Part shown: piece after piece, positions 61,801 to 64,000 of the stretch
Numbering within the stretch: position 1 is the stretch's first letter
Layout of the letters: the number at the start of each line of letters is the position of its first letter
From: Zerene cesonia
Taxonomy: Eukaryota; Arthropoda; Insecta; Lepidoptera; Pieridae
Direction: 5' to 3'
DNA: 64,000 bases
Assembly (NCBI RefSeq): GCF_012273895.1
Contig: NC_052121.1
Location: forward strand, 9,651,475-9,715,474
The notes under the pieces: generated by a model
The model's database searches: none
Seen by the model: only the letters and a program-made list of their open reading frames with translations
Told to the model about the DNA's origin: nothing
Program-made: the position numbers and the translations under genes

Positions 61801-61980
61801 AGGAAGATATGTTGGCTACGAATGAATAATGTTCTCTCATCATTATCATTTTTAGGTAAAGTGGGCGGTTGGAGAGACCACTTCGACGATGAGATGGTGG
61901 AACAAGCTGACAGATGGTTTAAAGAGAACCTCGCCGACACTGACCTGAGATATCCTGCGCGGGAACTTACGGATTTGTAG
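55894..61980 (+). CDS. Cytosolic sulfotransferase B, tandem copy (exons lost in gaps; one exon on the wrong strand)
   Basis: Same family and exon plan as SULT-A. Visible exons: 1 at 55894-55972, 2 at 56501-56635, 4 on the minus strand at 59390-59071, 6 at 60735-60918, 7 at 61856-61980. Exons 3 (PAPS loop) and 5 would fall in the two 1000-N gaps. Exon 4 has RFIKSHLP and VYVARDPRDAAVS intact and is two codons longer than in SULT-A (SRTYVMQGAPKDF against SKTFGGAPKDF). Exon 7 ends with the RYPARELTDL stop. If exons 3 and 5 match SULT-A in length, the protein would be 345 aa. An extra in-frame ATG lies at 55888. No disabling change is seen in visible exons, so it is probably a functional paralogue. 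The strand break is best explained by assembly. Confidence 0.85.
57171..58170. other. Assembly gap (1000 N)
   Basis: Exactly 1000 N within SULT-B. By comparison with SULT-A, exon 3 should lie in one of the two SULT-B gaps. The right-hand neighbour (58171) matches SULT-A intron 4 just before exon 5, in reverse, not the intron 2 sequence expected there. Confidence 0.95.
58171..59443 (-). other. Contig likely placed in reverse orientation
   Basis: On the minus strand this segment follows SULT-A in order: intron 3 end (GCATACCATTAATATCACAT), exon 4, intron 4 with GCAGAATCCGTCTC, CATAGACAAGAAG and GATGTAGTCGAA, then ACCGAGTATCACGCGAC and CTTTCATACATTATTT just short of exon 5. It is bounded by N on both sides. 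Flipping it restores collinearity with SULT-A at both gap edges. Confidence 0.85.
58850..59040 (-). mobile_element. Helitron-type element fragment
   Basis: ACTAGCATTTGCCCGCGGCT, TCGCACGCG at the left (3' end, reversed), then AACCCCATCAAAATCCGTTC and a terminal ACGCGAGAAGCGACTTTGCC. In SULT-B intron 4 of the reversed contig. It has no counterpart at the same spot in SULT-A. Confidence 0.5.
59444..60443. other. Assembly gap (1000 N)
   Basis: Exactly 1000 N. After the gap the sequence (ATCGGACATATAGAGAATTA) matches SULT-A at about 52080, inside intron 5. Exon 5 of SULT-B is therefore missing next to this gap once the contig on the left is flipped. Confidence 0.95.
60975..61232 (+). mobile_element. 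Metulj-like SINE, young insertion in SULT-B
   Basis: GTGAGTGGAGGAGCCGGAGG, a TTCC-rich middle, GGGCGGTGGTGATCGCTTAC, CATCAGGCGAACCACCAGCT, then GTTATGACATAAAAAAAA. 5' truncated. Absent from SULT-A at the matching position, so it inserted after the duplication, next to an older SINE in opposite orientation. Confidence 0.72.
61236..61535 (-). mobile_element. Metulj-like SINE, shared with SULT-A
   Basis: GGGCAACTTGTGGTTCGCCG, GATGGTAAGCGATCACCACC, GAACATTCGCAGAGACTTAG, CTTCCATGGAAGCGTGCTCG. It is the counterpart of 52590-52795 but more complete, and forms a tail-to-tail pair with 60975-61232. Confidence 0.72.
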
Positions 61981-62428
61981 GAAAAAATCTATTAGTGTAG
62001 TCTACATGCGCACACCGCAAGGACGAAACTAGAATCTTCGAGATAGATCTGTAAATCTAAGAAAGAAGTTTTTAAACGACTTCAAGAACGGATGCTATCC
62101 ATTCTGTTCTGCTATCCATTATGACTGTTTTTCTTTTATTATTTGAAAGCTGATGCCTCCCATGTGCTCTCATTTAAATTTAGTCTAGTTCGGACAATTT
62201 GAATGCGGTTTAAGTGTTTATTAAAAATAACTACTATTTATTATTATAATTTATTTCAAATAAAGTTTTTATAATTGTTTTGGTGTATATTTCTCCGTAA
62301 ATCATATTGTATATACCCAGGTCATCTATATCATCACGCTATCACCAACTGAGAATGAGCTGTGAATCTTTATTTTTGTTATGCATTCTGTGACAGCGTG
62401 TAATCTAACAATGCATATAAATGTTGAT
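61981..62428. other. SULT-B 3' UTR and downstream
   Basis: Closely parallels 53128-53410 after SULT-A, including ACATGCGCACACCGCAA and the AAATAAAG polyadenylation signal near 62259. Similarity ends at about 62290, where the first duplication junction also lies. Confidence 0.55.
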
Positions 62429-62441
62429 TTGAGTAAGCCAT

Positions 62442-62506
62442 TTAGAAATTAAAAACTTTTCAACGGATTTTAAACGCGATTTATTCATTATATTATTAAC
62501 CCGACG
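62442..62506 (+). repeat. Palindromic repeat arm, copy 3, flanked by 13-bp direct repeats
   Basis: TTAGAAATTAAAAACTTTTC, AACGGATTTTAAACGCGATT, TATTCATTATATTATTAACC, CGACG: the left arm of the element at 24301. TTGAGTAAGCCAT occurs directly before (62429-62441) and after (62507-62519). Confidence 0.65.
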
Positions 62507-62541
62507 TTGAGTAAGCCATGTTATTATCTAGCTTCTAAGTA

Positions 62542-62624
62542 GGTATCTGGTGTCTATTCTCTATGGACATTTATTTGAAGACCGGGCTGCTATGAACGAT
62601 GAAGACTTTACCTTTTTGCCAGAG
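62542..62624 (+). pseudogene. CFAP251 exon 17 pseudo-exon, 5' truncated
   Basis: Similar to 46075-46157: TCTGGTGTCTATTCTCTATG, ACCGGGCTGCTATGAA, TTTTTGCCAGAG and a GT donor. The first part of the exon and its acceptor are missing. It starts a third partial duplication unit downstream of SULT-B. Confidence 0.8.
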
Positions 62625-62736
62625 GTAGGTATCAAATTACCATAAAAATAATCTACTAAACACGTTTTTTGAAGTAAAATTTTATAAAAAGGCGTAATAT
62701 TTCAATACTATTTTCCCAATTTTTTTTTAATTTCAG

Positions 62737-62865
62737 GAAACAACTTTGAGCGAACTGTTAACAAACATAATTGGGGTTAAGGACATATAAAATCTTTTGG
62801 AGTTCTCCACAAAGGATTCAATTCCTTTCCAAGTTACCGCTTCATCGGACACTGAAGACGCTTGA
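62737..62865 (+). pseudogene. CFAP251 exon 18 pseudo-exon with premature stop
   Basis: Same length (129) as the true last exon 46295-46423, with the acceptor TTTCAG kept. GAC ATA GAA has become GAC ATA TAA (stop at 62788-62790). The original terminal GAAGACGCTTGA is still present. The following 3' sequence continues to match CFAP251 downstream DNA to about 63200. Confidence 0.85.
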
Positions 62866-63405
62866 GTTTTAATACTGTCTTATGTTATAAACAAAAAAAT
62901 AACAATAATTAATAGATTAAATATCGTGGATATTTCACAAATCATCTATCAAATATAATTAGAAAAGCTTGTACTATATATATCTAAACTAGGAAATGGT
63001 ACAATAAGATCAAAGGTGTTTCAGCTTTGCGGCCAGGGGGATTCCCATGGTCGTGTTTGAATCGAAATCTAGTAGTAACGGTGTACCGATTGTTTGGGAA
63101 TCTTTATTGTTTTAGTTTGATTTCACAAAAGGAGAACATGCAAAATTTCATGGTCGCCTTTTAAAATCCTCCATTATGTTATGACACGATACACATACAT
63201 ACTTTTTTTTCGAGGGTAGGTGTGAAACAGGCAACAGTTAAAGTTTTTGATCTGATATTTCTTCAAATTTAAAAATATTTAAAACTTAATTTTGAACCTG
63301 ATTCTATGGAATTCTGATTAATTACACCTACCAGCATTAATTTAATTTTTATTTTTCCTTTGATCACGCATAAATTTTGATATTCCACATTCTCTCAACC
63401 TCACA

Positions 63406-64000
63406 ATGGAAGCAATAAGAGAAACTTTGGCACAGATGACAGAAAATTTTAATGCAAAAATGGAAGAGTTTCAAAAAGAATTGCAGAACAACACTTCCTC
63501 TCTTTCTTCGAACATATCTAGTGATTTTGAACTCTTCAGGAAATTTGTTATTACATCACTTAAAAACATGCATTCTGAAATAGAGCTGCTCTTCAAACTT
63601 CATGACCTTCAGGAAACCCGATCGCGACGCAAAATGCTCTTTATTCATGGTGTGAATGGAGATAAAAGTGAAGACTCTTGTGCCTTAGTGGTAAAGACAT
63701 TGTCCGATAAACTCCCAAACATCAAGTTCTCCACTGATTCAATAAGCCGTTGTCATAGAAGGGGTCGAGTTGAAGCCAATGGTGCAAATCCTAAGCCCCG
63801 TCCGATATTAGTGAAATTCAGTGATGTGCAGTTAAGAGATAGTAACTGGTATAAAAAAACCAACTTAAAAAGCTCTGGTATCACTCTCTCTGAATTTTTT
63901 AACGAAGAATCGACATGAAACTTTTATAGCTGCCCGTAAGAGATTCCTCATATCCAAGTGTTGGACCAGGGATGGGAACATTTTTATTATTAACCAAAAC
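63406..64000 (+). CDS. LINE ORF1-type protein, frameshifted, running off the window
   Basis: The ATG at 63406 opens 170 codons. The N-terminal half is coiled-coil-like with a polar heptad pattern (ETLAQMTENFNAKMEEF). The C-terminal half (RRKMLFIHGVNGDKSED ... RPILVKFSDVQLRDSNWYKK) resembles the nucleic-acid-binding domain of LINE ORF1 proteins, which coat the element's RNA. The stop at 63916-63918 follows a six-T run (63895-63900). In the +1 frame after that run the same domain continues open to the window edge (FIAARKRF, then KCWTRDGNIFI). One extra T has probably broken the frame. A LINE origin is likely; the clade is not determined. Confidence 0.65.

Noticed and set aside
1..64000. CRISPR arrays, bacterial operons, tRNA or rRNA genes
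   Set aside because: No regularly spaced repeats, no cloverleaf with a clear TGG...TTCRANYC box pair, and no rRNA words were seen. The intron-rich gene structure is eukaryotic.

Overview
This window is nuclear DNA from an insect, almost certainly a moth or butterfly. It is AT-rich, with intron-containing genes and many short GT-AG introns. The same repeats recur throughout: Metulj-like tRNA-SINEs, Helitron-type elements ending in a GC hairpin plus CTAGT, a hAT MITE, and LINE debris. The thioredoxin reductase has the insect Ser-Cys-Cys-Ser C-terminus, and the sulfotransferases resemble the lepidopteran retinol-dehydratase class. Three N runs (5863-6862, 57171-58170, 59444-60443) are each exactly 1000 bases, so they are scaffolding placeholders.

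Layout. (1) 736-1829, minus: MED19, three exons. (2) 2673-8887, plus, divergent from MED19: a large C2H2/PHD protein resembling MESR4, interrupted by the first gap. (3) 8888-12303: gene-poor DNA with repeats and one orphan exon-like segment. (4) 12304-16087, minus: an SDR of the sniffer/C-factor class. (5) 15916-26873, plus: thioredoxin reductase (TrxR), with a cytosolic first exon and a reconstructed mitochondrial alternative first exon (16216-16312). The SDR first exon lies between these two TrxR first exons. (6) 28429-33252, minus: a secreted matrix metalloproteinase, nine exons. (7) 33988-46423, plus: CFAP251/WDR66, an 18-exon axonemal WD-repeat protein. (8) 47132-61980, plus: two tandem cytosolic sulfotransferase genes, SULT-A (complete) and SULT-B (two exons lost in gaps). 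(9) 62542-64000: a further decayed CFAP251 tail and a LINE ORF1.

Main structural story. From about 41 kb to the end the window is a segmental tandem duplication whose unit is the CFAP251 3' end plus a sulfotransferase. The extra CFAP251 exons have decayed into pseudo-exons; both sulfotransferases keep their catalytic residues in the visible exons. The contig 58171-59443 between gaps 2 and 3 carries SULT-B exon 4 on the wrong strand and becomes collinear with SULT-A when flipped, so it is probably mis-oriented in the assembly. The two SULT copies are nearly identical over two tracts (exon 2 with its donor intron, and the first part of exon 6), then differ at 11 of 22 residues in a stretch that falls where the family has its substrate-gating loop.

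Functionally the genes are unrelated: transcription (MED19, MESR4-like), redox and carbonyl metabolism (TrxR, SDR), extracellular proteolysis (MMP), sperm flagellum (CFAP251) and sulfonation or detoxification (SULTs). All splice coordinates were read by eye from frame continuity and GT/AG sites; no alignment or transcript data were available.
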